From NCBI GenBank assembly GCA_964019425.1, contig OZ025794.1, positions 248,001 to 312,000 on the forward strand: a DNA stretch of 64,000 bases. The letters run 5' to 3'. Position 1 is the stretch's first letter, and every line of letters begins with the position of its first letter. Of this stretch, positions 27,616-38,975 are shown in pieces. The translations under genes were made by a program, and so were the position numbers. The DNA comes from Flectonema sp. DT1601. Taxonomy: Eukaryota; Euglenozoa; Diplonemea; Diplonemida; Diplonemidae. The notes beneath the pieces are model-generated. The model made no database searches. It saw only the letters and a program-made list of their open reading frames with translations, and was not told the origin of the DNA.

Positions 27616-29165
27616 TCATACTTGTACCCCTTTAAAGGGGGCAAAATAAAGGGGAAATTAAAGGGCTTTTAATGCCCTTTAATTTCCGTAATTCCAAAAT
27701 AAAGGGGAAATAAAGGGCTTTTAATCCAAATAAAGGGCTTTTTTTCCTTTTTTTCCAAAATAAAGGGGAAATAAAGGGGAAATAAGCGGAATAAAGGGGG
27801 GTGGGAAAGCCCCTTTATTTCCGCTTTATTTATTAAATCCCAAGGCACCCACCACGCTGCGTCATCCTAAGTCGGAAAGGAAATTACTCGAAAGTCAGGG
27901 CAGTTCGAACGTCAGCATTCACATCAGCAAGCAACCAGTCCTGAGTACTTAAAGAACCCAACCATTACGTGTATCAGTCACAGTCACACTTAGTATAGCG
28001 TTAGTACAGAGGACACGGATCTGCTATGCAGGGAAGTGACTTGAACTCGTTCAACTAATTAATGTGTGTAGATATAAGCGCCGCGAATTGACGGGTCTGA
28101 AGTTATGCTTTCCGAAGAGAGCAACCACCCACGCGAGTGTTATTTTGACGCTATAACCTGTGACTTTCAACACGTAACAACCAGGGATAATTCTCAGTAA
28201 GGCCGCCGTCACCGTGAAGCTGCTACGAATATAACCCAACAAACTAGCAATTCCTCCAACTTTTTTCGTCAGTCGGGATTGTTACACGCCGGAAAAGGAA
28301 ACTACTCGAAAGTCGGGGCAGTTCGAACGTCAGCATTCACATTAGCAAACAACCAGTCTTGAGAACCCAACCATTACGTGAATCAGCCACAGTTAACCTG
28401 CAACTTTCAACATGTAACAACCAGGGATAATTCTCAATAAGGCCGCCGTCACCGTGAAGCTGCTACGAATAACAGTTCGAACGTCAGCATTCACATTAGC
28501 AAGCAACCAGTCTTGAGAACCCAATCATTACGTAACATGTAACAACCAGGGATAATTCTCAATAAGGCCGCCGTCACCGTGAAGCTGCTACGAACATAAC
28601 CCAACAAACTAGCAATTCCACTCACTTCGAACGCACTCAGCCAGAGAGCTTGCCAACAGAACAGAACGCAAGGTTACTTTCGGGTCCAATCTTCGCCGTG
28701 AGCCTGGTGTCTTGTGCTGGGCTGGGTTTCCAGAGGGCCTCACCATGCACACAAACTCCTGGATGGGACGATCGAGGGAATCAACCAAGCCGAGAACTGA
28801 ACCGGAAGGATAGGCTTACAAGACTAACCTGAAGTAAACTTCAGAGCTTCGCTTTCCAGCATGCCGAAACAGAGCCATGGAAGGGGATTACACAACAACC
28901 TCATTAAACCCACTGGCCACCCCGTGCATAGTCGCCGCCAATGGTTATTACTATCCAAAGCGCTAACACGAGGCACCACACATTCGTAAGAAGGGAGTCC
29001 TACCGGAACGGACCACGCATCTGATTCTACTGGTTAAAGCAACTCCGAAAGAATGTATTCTCCATGATTTCAGACATGTAACTTTTGGATATCATGCTCC
29101 TGTCTAATTGTTCCCACATAAGCTTTTGTCTTGAGAGATTGAAAATAAAGTTTGTAGTAATAGCC
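27616..29165 (-). repeat. Right arm of the long inverted repeat D
   Basis: 1550 bp, inverted relative to 9242-11040 and nearly identical apart from having two fewer 125-bp repeats. The outer edge is GTAGTAATAGCC at 29165, beyond which the sequence is unrelated to the left flank. Confidence 0.85.
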
Positions 29166-29396
29166 GAAGAGAGGAGAAAGTTTTTATTTTAAAATTGCGA
29201 GAAAAAATGATGTCAAGTCAAATTGACCAGGTATTTCTCTGACAATCTTGACTGTCAGCGGCAGCGTAGTAAATGACTGCAGATAAATAAATACCACGTG
29301 AACATAGTTGAGCACCACTTGCTTATGTAACCGCAACAGTTTTTTATAAAACCCATGAGTATTTAATTAATAATTATATTGTCTTGAAAACTTGAA
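29166..29396. other. Unique spacer outside the D arm
   Basis: 230 bases of AT-rich sequence without recognised genes or repeats. Confidence 0.5.
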
Positions 29397-29589
29397 GGGG
29401 GTTAACTGTTGGATTTTATACGTAAAATACAAGACGAACGCCTGCTTTGGACACGCTGGTTTGTTCACAGTAACTTCGGTGGTCTACCCACCAATTGATA
29501 CTCACTGACAGATTTAATTATCATCCATTGCAATCTTCAGAATGCAAAAGCACTTGAAGTTACGATTCCTCTCAGCTGCATACACATCT
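29397..29589 (+). repeat. F repeat, diverged copy
   Basis: Starts GGGGGTTAACTGTT, has TACGTAAAATACAA, and ends AGCTGCATACACATCT. The same ends, with a different interior of similar length, occur in every tandem unit (for example 47738-47927). A B head follows directly. Confidence 0.6.
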
Positions 29590-30032
29590 GAATTTCGATA
29601 AAGTGGGAAGTAACGGACTGGGAGCTTTTGGCTCCTGCCCTATTCCCGATGTAAACTTTCTTTTTTTTTTTTTTTTTTTTTTTAACAGGCCCAAAGGGCG
29701 ACAATGATGGTTGCTGACCAAGGAATAATATTCAAATGAATTTTCGTTTCAAAGAAACGAACAGAATTAAGAGAGAGGTAGAGAAAAAAAAAAAAAAAAA
29801 AGAAAGAATAGAAAAAAATATGAAGAGGAAATAATCAAACATGAAAAAAAAAAAAAAATAAAATAAAATATAAATAAAAAACGTTGTATGAAAACGGAAA
29901 AAAAGAAAAAAAAAGACCAGAAAAGGAAAGAGAAAATGAAAAGGTATAATATTATTGTGGGGATATGAGGATAGCAGGGAGATGCTCTTTTTTTTTTTTT
30001 TTTTTTTTTTTTATTTATTATTTAAAAAAAGG
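29590..30032 (+). repeat. B head
   Basis: Full head with all three hairpins, starting GAATTTCGATAAAGTGGG and running straight into satellite. Confidence 0.9.
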
Positions 30033-30411
30033 AAACAATCAGTTTAGCGTCTCGATCAGGACGGAAAATAGAAATTAATCGACATAGTCGATCGATAGAA
30101 AAAAAAACAATGATAACATTGTTTATTCTTTTTTTTTTTTTTTTTTTTTTTTAAATCCTTTTAATTATTTTAAAGAAAAAACAATCAGTTTAGCGTCTTG
30201 ACCAGGACGGAAAATAGAAAGTAATCGACATAGTCGATCGATAAAAAAAAAACAATGATAACATTGTTTATTCCTTTTTTTTTTTTTTTTTTTTTATTCT
30301 TTTTATTTATTTTTAAAGAAAAAACAATCAGTTTAGCGTCCTGACCAGGACGGAAAATTGAAAGTGATCGACATAGTCGATCGATAAAAAAACAATGATA
30401 ACATTGTTTAT

Positions 30412-30448
<37 letters not shown>

Positions 30449-30558
30449 TTTTAATTATTTTTTAAAGAAAAAACAATCAGTTTAGCGTCTTGACCAGGAC
30501 GGAAAGTAGAAAGTGATCGACATAGTCGATCGATAAAAAACAATGATAACATTGTTTA

Positions 30559-30590
<32 letters not shown>

Positions 30591-30703
30591 TCCTTTTTAT
30601 TATTTTAAAGAAAAAACAATCAGTTTAGCGTCTTGACCAGGACGGAAAATAGAAAGTGATCGACATAGTCGATCGATAAAAAAACAATGATAACATTGTT
30701 TAT

Positions 30704-30740
<37 letters not shown>

Positions 30741-30994
30741 TTTTAATTATTTTTTAAAGAAAAAACAATCAGTTTAGCGTCTTGACCAGGACGGAAAGTA
30801 GAAAGTGATCGACATAGTCGATCGATAAAAAACAATGATAACATTGTTTATTCTTTTTTTTTTTTTTTTTTTTTTTTTTAATCCTTTTTATTATTTTAAA
30901 GAAAAAACAATCAGTTTAGCGTCTTGACCAGGACGGAAAATAGAAAGTGATCGACATAGTCGATCGATAAAAAAACAATGATAACATTGTTTAT

Positions 30995-31032
<38 letters not shown>

Positions 31033-31284
31033 TTTTAATTATTTTTTAAAGAAAAAACAATCAGTTTAGCGTCTTGACCAGGACGGAAAGTAGAAAGTGA
31101 TCGACATAGTCGATCGATAAAAAACAATGATAACATTGTTTATTCTTTTTTTTTTTTTTTTTTTTTTTTTAATCCTTTTTATTATTTTAAAGAAAAAACA
31201 ATCAGTTTAGCGTCTTGACCAGGACGGAAAATAGAAAGTGATCGACATAGTCGATCGATAAAAAAACAATGATAACATTGTTTA

Positions 31285-31316
<32 letters not shown>

Positions 31317-33018
31317 TCCTTTTTATTATTTTAAAGAAAAAACAATCAGTTTAGCGTCTTGACCAGGACGGAAAATAGAAAGTGATCGACATAGTCGATC
31401 GATAAAAAAACAATGATAACATTGTTTATTCTTTTTTTTTTTTTTTTTTTTAAATTCTTTTTATTTATTTTTAAAGAAAAAAAAAAACGGAAAATAAAAA
31501 TTAGTCGACAAAGTCGAACGATAAAAAAAAAACAATGATAACATTGTTTATTCTTTTTTTTTTTTTGTTTTTTTTTATATTCTTTTTTATTAATTTTGAA
31601 AAAAAACAATCAGTTTAGCGTCTTGACCAGGACGGAAAATAGAAAGTAATCGACATAGTCGATCGATAAAAAAAAACAATGATAACATTGTTTACTCTTT
31701 TTTTTTTTTTTTTTTAAATTCTTTTTATTTATTTTTTAAAAAGAAAAAAAACGGAAAATAGAAATTAGTCAACAAAGTCGAACGATAAAAAAAAAAACAA
31801 TGATAACATTGTTTATTCTTTTTTTTTTATTTTTTTTTTATATTCTTTTTTATTAATTTTGAAAAAAAAAAAAAAAACAATCAGTTTAGCGTCTTGACCA
31901 GGACGGAAAATAGAAAGTGATCGACATAGTCGATCGATAAAAAAAACAATGATAACATTGTTTATTCTTTTTTTTTATTTTTTTTTTTAATATTTTTTTT
32001 TATTTTGAAAAAAAAACAATCAGTTTAGCGTCTTGACCAGGACGGAAAATAGAAAGTAATCGACATAGTCGATCGATAAAAAAAACAATGATAACATTGT
32101 TTATTCTTTTTTTTTTTTTTTTTTTTATATTCTTTTTTATTAATTTTGAAAAAAAAACAATCAGTTTAGCGTCTTGACCAGGACGGAAAATAGAAAGTGA
32201 TCGACATAGTCGATCGATAAAAAAACAATGATAACATTGTTTATTCTTTTTTTTTATTTTAAATTCTTTTTATTTATTTTTTAAAGAAAAAAACGGAAAA
32301 TAGAAATTAGTCAACAAAGTCGAACGATAAAAAAAACAATGATAACATTGTTTATTCTTTTTTTTTTTTTTTTTTTTTTATTCTTTTTTATTAATTTTGA
32401 AAAAAAAACAATCAGTTTAGCGTCTTGACCAGGACGGAAAATAGAAAGTGATCGACATAGTCGATCGATAAAAAAACAATGATAACACTGTTTATTCTTT
32501 TTTTTTATTTTAAATTCTTTTTATTTATTTTTTAAAGAAAAAAACGGAAAATAGAAATTAGTCAACAAAGTCGAACGATAAAAAAAACAATGATAACATT
32601 GTTTATTCTTTTTTTTTTTTTTTTTTTTTTTTATATTCTTTTTTATTAATTTTGAAAAAAAAACAATCAGTTTAGCGTCTTGACCAGGACGGAAAATAGA
32701 AAGTGATCGACATAGTCGATCGATAAAAAAACAATGATAACATTGTTTATTCTTTTTTTTTTATTTTAAATTCTTTTTATTTATTTTTTAAAGAAAAAAA
32801 ACGGAAAATAGAAATTAGTCAACAAAGTCGAACAATAAAAAAAAACAATGATAACATTGTTTATTCTTTTTTTTTTTTTTTTTTTTTATATTCTTTTTTA
32901 TTAATTTTGAAAAAAAAAACAATCAGTTTAGCGTCTTGACCAGGACGGAAAATAGAAAGTAATCGACATAGTCGATCGATAAAAAAAACAATGATAACAT
33001 TGTTTATTCTTTTTTTTT
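30033..33018 (+). repeat. Satellite array of about 3 kb
   Basis: In the first part alpha monomers repeat in an approximately 290-bp pattern (CTTTTAATTATTTTTTAAAG alternating with CCTTTTTATTATTTTAAAG linkers), a higher-order repeat made by recent local duplication. From about 31480 alpha and beta alternate. Variants CGTCCTGACCAGGACG and GGAAAGTAG mark subtypes. Confidence 0.9.
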
Positions 33019-33334
33019 GAGTTGAATTTCCAGGTGAGATTTGGACTGTTAGCTTTTGGCTAAGGCCCTCCCTGAAGAGCAAGAACAAAAAAACTACTCA
33101 CACCTGAAGAAAACATACACAAAGAACACACTGTAAGCTGTGTGTGTATTTTGTGTTTGTCACAACAGGAGAGAAAAGAAAGAATGTCAAGGTTGGTCAC
33201 CTTGCCTATCAACGCACAACATTGGTGGTCTCTACTAGACCCTGAGTGATCCCACTGGATCTCTCATCGTTCATAGTACCCTGTGTGAAGTTATAAAATC
33301 AAAGGTAAACTATGAACTACAAATGACTTAGGCT
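33019..33334 (+). repeat. A repeat, 5' partial copy in satellite
   Basis: Starts at the constant GAGTTGAATTTCC inside a satellite T-run and ends at AAATGACTTAGG, where a B head begins. Confidence 0.9.
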
Positions 33335-33777
33335 GAATTTCGATAAGTGGGAAGTAACGGACTGGGAGCTTTTGGCTCCTGCCCTATTCCCGATGTAAAC
33401 TTTCTTTTTATTTTTATTTTTTTTTTTAACAGGCCCAAAGGGCGACAATGATGGTTGCTGACCAAGGAATAATATTCAAATGAATTTTCGTTTCAAAGAA
33501 ACGAACAGAATTGAGAGAGAGGCAGAAAAAAAAAAAAAAAAAAAAGAAAGAATAGAAAAAAAAAAATATGAAGAGGAAATAATCAAACATGAAAAAAAAA
33601 AAAAAAAAAAAAAATATAAATAAAAAACGTTGTATGAAAAAGGAAAAAAAGAAAAAAAAAGACCAGAAAAGGAAAGAGAAAATGAAAAGGTATAATATTA
33701 TTGTGGGGATATGAGGATAGCAGGGAGATGCTCTTTTTTTTTTTTTTTTTTTTTTTTTATTTATTATTTAAAAAAAG
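33335..33777 (+). repeat. B head
   Basis: Starts GAATTTCGATAAGTGGG directly at the end of the A fragment, and is followed by satellite in the same orientation. Confidence 0.9.
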
Positions 33778-33871
33778 GAAACAATCAGTTTAGCGTCTCG
33801 ATCAGGACGGAAAATAGAAATTAATCGACATAGTCGATCGATAGAAAAAAAACAATGATAACATTGTTTAT

Positions 33872-33913
<42 letters not shown>

Positions 33914-34167
33914 CTTTTAATTATTTTAAAGAAAAAACAATCAGTTTAGCGTCTTGACCAGGACGGAAAATAGAAAGTAATCGACATAGTCGATCGATAA
34001 AAAAAAAACAATGATAACATTGTTTATTCCTTTTTTTTTTTTTTTTTTTTTGTTCTTTTCATTTATTTTTAAAGAAAAAACAATCAGTTTAGCGTCCTGA
34101 CCAGGACGGAAAATTGAAAGTGATCGACATAGTCGATCGATAAAAAAACAATGATAACATTGATTAA

Positions 34168-34203
<36 letters not shown>

Positions 34204-34455
34204 TTTTAATTATTTTTTAAAGAAAAAACAATCAGTTTAGCGTCTTGACCAGGACGGAAAATAGAAAGTGATCGACATAGTCGATCGATAAAAAACAATG
34301 ATAACATTGTTTATTCTTTTTTTTTTTTTTTTTTTTTTTTAATCCTTTTTATTATTTTAAAGAAAAAACAATCAGTTTAGCGTCTTGACCAGGACGGAAA
34401 ATTGAAAGTGATCGACATAGTCGATCGATAAAAAAACAATGATAACATTGATTAA

Positions 34456-34491
<36 letters not shown>

Positions 34492-35385
34492 TTTTAATTA
34501 TTTTTTAAAGAAAAAACAATCAGTTTAGCGTCTTGACCAGGACGGAAAATAGAAAGTGATCGACATAGTCGATCGATAAAAAAACAATGATAACATTGTT
34601 TATTCTTTTTTTTTTTTTTTTTTTTAAATTCTTTTTATTTATTCTTAAAGAAAAAAAAACGGAAAATAAAAATTAGTCGACAAAGTCGAACGATAAAAAA
34701 AAAACAATGATAACATTGTTTATTCTTTTTGTTTTTGTTTTTTTTTATATTCTTTTTTATTAATTTTGAAAAAAAAACAATCAGTTTAGCGTCTTGACCA
34801 GGACGGAAAATAGAAAGTAATCGACATAGTCGATCGATGAAAAAAAAACAATGATAACATTGTTTATTCTTTTTTTTTTTTTTTTTTTTAAATTCTTTTT
34901 ATTTATTTTTTAAAAAGAAAAAAAACGGAAAATAGAAATTAGTCAACAAAGTCGAACAATAAAAAAAAAAAACAATGATAACATTGTTTATTCTTTTTTT
35001 TTTATTTTTTTTTTATATTCTTTTTTATTAATTTTGAAAAAAAAACAATCAGTTTAGCGTCTTGACCAGGACGGAAAATAGAAAGTGATCGACATAGTCG
35101 ATCGATAAAAAAAAACAATGATAACATTGTTTAATCTTTTTTTTTTTTTTTTTATTTTTTTTATTTATTTTTTAAAGAAAAAAAACTGAAAATAGAAATT
35201 AGTCGACAAAGTCGAACGATAAAAAAAACAATGATAACATTGTTTATTCTTTTTTTATTTTTTTTTAAATCCTTTTTATTATTTTTAAAGAAAAAACAAT
35301 CAGTTTAGCGTCTTGACCAGGACGAAAAATAGAAAGTGATCGACATAGTCGATCGATAAAAAAAACAATGATAACATTGTTTATT

Positions 35386-35419
<34 letters not shown>

Positions 35420-37440
35420 CTTCTTATTATTTTTTAAAGAAAAAACAATCAGTTTAGCGTCTTGACCAGGACGGAAAATAGAAAGTAATCGACATAGTCG
35501 ATCGATAAAATAAAAACAATGATAACATTGTTTATTCCTTTTTTCTTTTTTTTTTTATTCTTTTTATTTATTTTTAAAGAAAAAACAATCAGTTTAGCGT
35601 CCTGACCAGGACGAAAAATAGAAAGTGATCGACATAGTCGATCGATAAAAAAACAATGATAACATTGTTTATTCTTTTTTTTTTGTTTTTTTTTTTTTTT
35701 ATTCTTTTTATTTATTTTTTAAAGAAAAAACAATCAGTTTAGCGTCTTGACCAGGACGGAAAATAGAAATTAGTCGACAAAGTCGATCGATAACAAAACA
35801 ATGATAACATTGTTTATTCTTTTTTTTTTTTTTTTTTTCTTTTTTATTCTTTTTATTTATTTTTTAAAGAAAAAACAATCAGTTTAGCGTCCTGACCAGG
35901 ACGGAAAATAGAAAGTAATCGACATAGTCGATCGATAAAAAAAAACAATGATAACATTGTTTAATCTTTTTTTTTTTTTTTTTTTTTTATTCTTTTTATT
36001 TATTTAGAAAAAACAATCAGTTTAGCGTCTTGACCAGGACGGAAAATAGAAATTAGTCGACAAAGTCGATCGATAACAAAACAATGATAACATTGTTTAT
36101 TCTTTTTTTTTTTTTTTTTTTTTTTAAATTCTTTTTATTTATTTTTTAAGAAAAAAAACGGAAAATAGAAATTAGTCGACAAAGTCGAACGATAAAAAAA
36201 CAATGATAACATTGTTTATTCTTTTTTTTATTTTTTTTTAAATTCTTTTTATTTATTTTTTAAGAGAAAAAAACGGAAAATAGAAATTAGTCGACAAAGT
36301 CGAACGATAAAAAAAACAATGATAACATTGTTTATTCTTTTTTTTTTTTTTTTTTTTTAAATTCTTTTTATTTATTTTTTAAGAGAAAAAAACGGAAAAT
36401 AGAAATTAGTCGACAAAGTCGAACGATAAAAAAACAATGATAACATTGTTTATTCTTTTTTTTATTTTTTTTTTTTATATTCTTTTTTATTAATTTTGAA
36501 AAAAAAAAAAAAAAAAAAACAATCAGTTTAGCGTCTTGACCAGGACGGAAAATAGAAAGTAATCGACATAGTCGATCGATAAAAAAACAATGATAACATT
36601 GTTTATTCTTTTTTTTTTTTTTTTTTTTTAAATTCTTTTTATTTATTTTTTAAGAGAAAAAAACGGAAAATAGAAATTAGTCGACAAAGTCGAACGATAA
36701 AAAAAACAATGATAACATTGTTTATTCTTTTTTTTATTTTTTTTTTTTATATTCTTTTTTATTAATTTTGAAAAAAAAAAAAAAAAAAAAACAATCAGTT
36801 TAGCGTCTTGACCAGGACGGAAAATAGAAAGTAATCGACATAGTCGATCGATAAAAAAAACAATGATAACATTGTTTATTCTTTTTTTTTTTTTTTTTTT
36901 TTTTAAATTCTTTTTATTTATTTTTTAAGAAAAAAAAAACGGAAAATAGAAATTAGTCGACAAAGTCGAACGATAAAAAAACAATGATAACATTGTTTAT
37001 TCTTTTTTTTATTTTTTTTTTTTATTCTTTTTTATTAATTTTGAAAAAAAAAAAAAAAAAAAACAATCAGTTTAGCGTCTTGACCAGGACGGAAAATAGA
37101 AAGTAATCGACATAGTCGATCGATAAAAAAACAATGATAACATTGTTTATTCTTTTTTTTTTTTTTTTTTTTTAAATTCTTTTTATTTATTTTTTAAGAA
37201 AAAAAAACGGAAAATAGAAATTAGTCGACAAAGTCGAACGATAAAAAAACAATGATAACATTGTTTATTCTTTTTTTTATTTTATTTTTTTATATTCTTT
37301 TTTATTAATTTTGGAAAAAAAAAAAAAACAATCAGTTTAGCGTCTTGACCAGGACGGAAAATAGAAAGTAATCGACATAGTCGATCGATAAAAATACAAT
37401 GATAACATTGTTTAATCTTTTATAATTTTTTATTTTTTTT
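33778..37440 (+). repeat. Satellite array of about 3.7 kb
   Basis: The longest array. It begins with alpha monomers and becomes regular alpha-beta dimers after about 36120, where an approximately 290-bp block is repeated several times (36480-37330). Confidence 0.9.
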
Positions 37441-37464
37441 TTTGTTTTAAAAAAAAAAAAAAAA

Positions 37465-38030
37465 ACAAGCGGAATTGATCATAATGGGTGGTAGGGGTTG
37501 TTATAACTTCGTTTGAAAATTCTTCTTTTTTGATTTCTTTTTTTTTTTCTTTTTACAGGAGTTAAGATCACTGTCAGGAGACAACACATTAACAAGAGCA
37601 GCAAGCAGAGTTGACACTATCAATTCAAATTTGAAATACCGGGAATTAATTTACAAGGAGGTATCTCAAGTGACTTGGTATCTCTAGCGTGTCGGTATCT
37701 CTGGAGTGCTGGTATCTCGTATGTGCGTTGGTATCTCATGAGTGATGGTATCTCTTGTGCATTAGAGAAACGAAAAAGAATGTCATGACCATGACGGAAG
37801 AATTAAGGAATTGAGTTAACATGTTCAATTTAACTTATTTAAACTTCTTTTTTTTTTTTAACAGTCCGTAACTATTTGAAAATAAAATGTAGATGGGAAA
37901 CAGTGAAAAGTAAAATGGATGATAAAATTAAATGAGAAATATGACATAACAGACCAGATAGAGAGTATTAAAAGGAAATTGAAAAGGAAAAGAGAAACAA
38001 GGTTAACACTTATTTAAAATTAAGACCGGT
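37465..38030 (+). repeat. G repeat, first copy, with GGTATCTC motifs
   Basis: Begins AAGCGGAATTGATCATAATGGG. 37667-37765 holds five spaced GGTATCTC motifs, then an AAATGTAGATGGGAAACAG segment that also occurs in A (GTAGATGGGAAACAATAAAAAG). The second copy, at about 42020-43141, is interrupted by a B element. Confidence 0.75.
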
Positions 38031-38560
38031 TAGTCAGTTTAAGGTCTTGACTAGGACCAACAAAAAAGAAAGAAAAAAAATTAACGATCAAGCTGAGCTG
38101 ATCTTGTTTTTATTACAAATAGGGGAGCGGGAGGGATGGAAGGAATAGAGGAAAAAAAAAGAAAAGGTTGATCATTTGGATCTGATCGTCGAGAAGAAGA
38201 AATTATTTTAAAGGTTGGTCGGTATAGCCGATCGTTGAGAAAAATAAACAGATATAAATACAATCAGTTTAAATTAAAAAAAGAAAAAAAGATTAACGAT
38301 CAAGCTGAGCTGATCTTGTTTTTATTTAAAATTAGGGGAGCGGGAGGGATGGAAGGAATAAAGGAAAAAAAAAAAAAAGGTCGATCAATTGGAACTGATC
38401 GTCGAGAAGAAGAAAACAATTATTTATAAAAAAAAAAATGGTCGGTATAGCCGATCGTTGAGAAAAGAACAGATATAAATACAATCGGTTTTGGTGATCG
38501 TCGAGTGGAGCGATCACTTGACAAGAAGGAAAAAGAAAGGACCGATTAATTGGGGCTTTG
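38031..38560 (+). repeat. Diverged satellite relatives, two copies
   Basis: GGTCTTGACTAGGACC, GATCAAGCTGAGCTGATC and GGTCGGTATAGCCGATCG occupy the same order as the three hairpins of the alpha monomer. The surrounding AGGGGAGCGGGAGGGATGG is new. The same pair recurs in each tandem unit (for example 48925-49500). Confidence 0.7.
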
Positions 38561-38975
38561 ATTGTATTCCCAAGGCATGTTTTTTTTTTTTTTTTATTCA
38601 TTTACATTATTATTTTTTTTTTTTTTTTTAAATTAATAATCACATTTTGTTCAAAAATATTTCATATTAGAGTAAAAGAAAAAGAAAAAAAGAAATAAGA
38701 GAAAAAAAAAAAAAAAAAACCATTGCTGGCCCCCTCACCACTCATAGAGGATGAGGAGGCCAGTAAGGCGTCACTCAAATCTATGCCAAGCCTTGGGAAC
38801 TTGGATTGGGGTTTAGACCATTTATAATTAACAATTAACAATTAACCTGATTAACGTTATGATCTGACGGACATAAACATATCGATAAAATAATACAAAC
38901 AAAAACGAACAATAAATAATAAATAAGCTAAAAAACTAAATAAACAAAGTGATGTGAAAGTAAGGAAAAAGAGAA
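38561..38975. other. Non-coding stretch downstream of the coiled-coil gene
   Basis: T- and A-runs, then an imperfect hairpin CTGGCCCCCTCA…TGAGGAGGCCAG at about 38725-38762, then ATTAACAATTAAC repeats. Conserved in every tandem unit. A short antisense frame covering the hairpin is open but unrecognised. Confidence 0.5.

Noticed and set aside
9242-29165. Target-site duplication around the D-framed region
   Set aside because: Left flank (TTCTCTTTA) and right flank (GAAGAGAGG) are not direct repeats, so transposition of the whole frame is unproven.
30033-37440. Regular palindromic repeats that could suggest a CRISPR array
   Set aside because: The intervals are T-runs and shared linkers, not unique spacers, and the context is eukaryotic with no cas genes.
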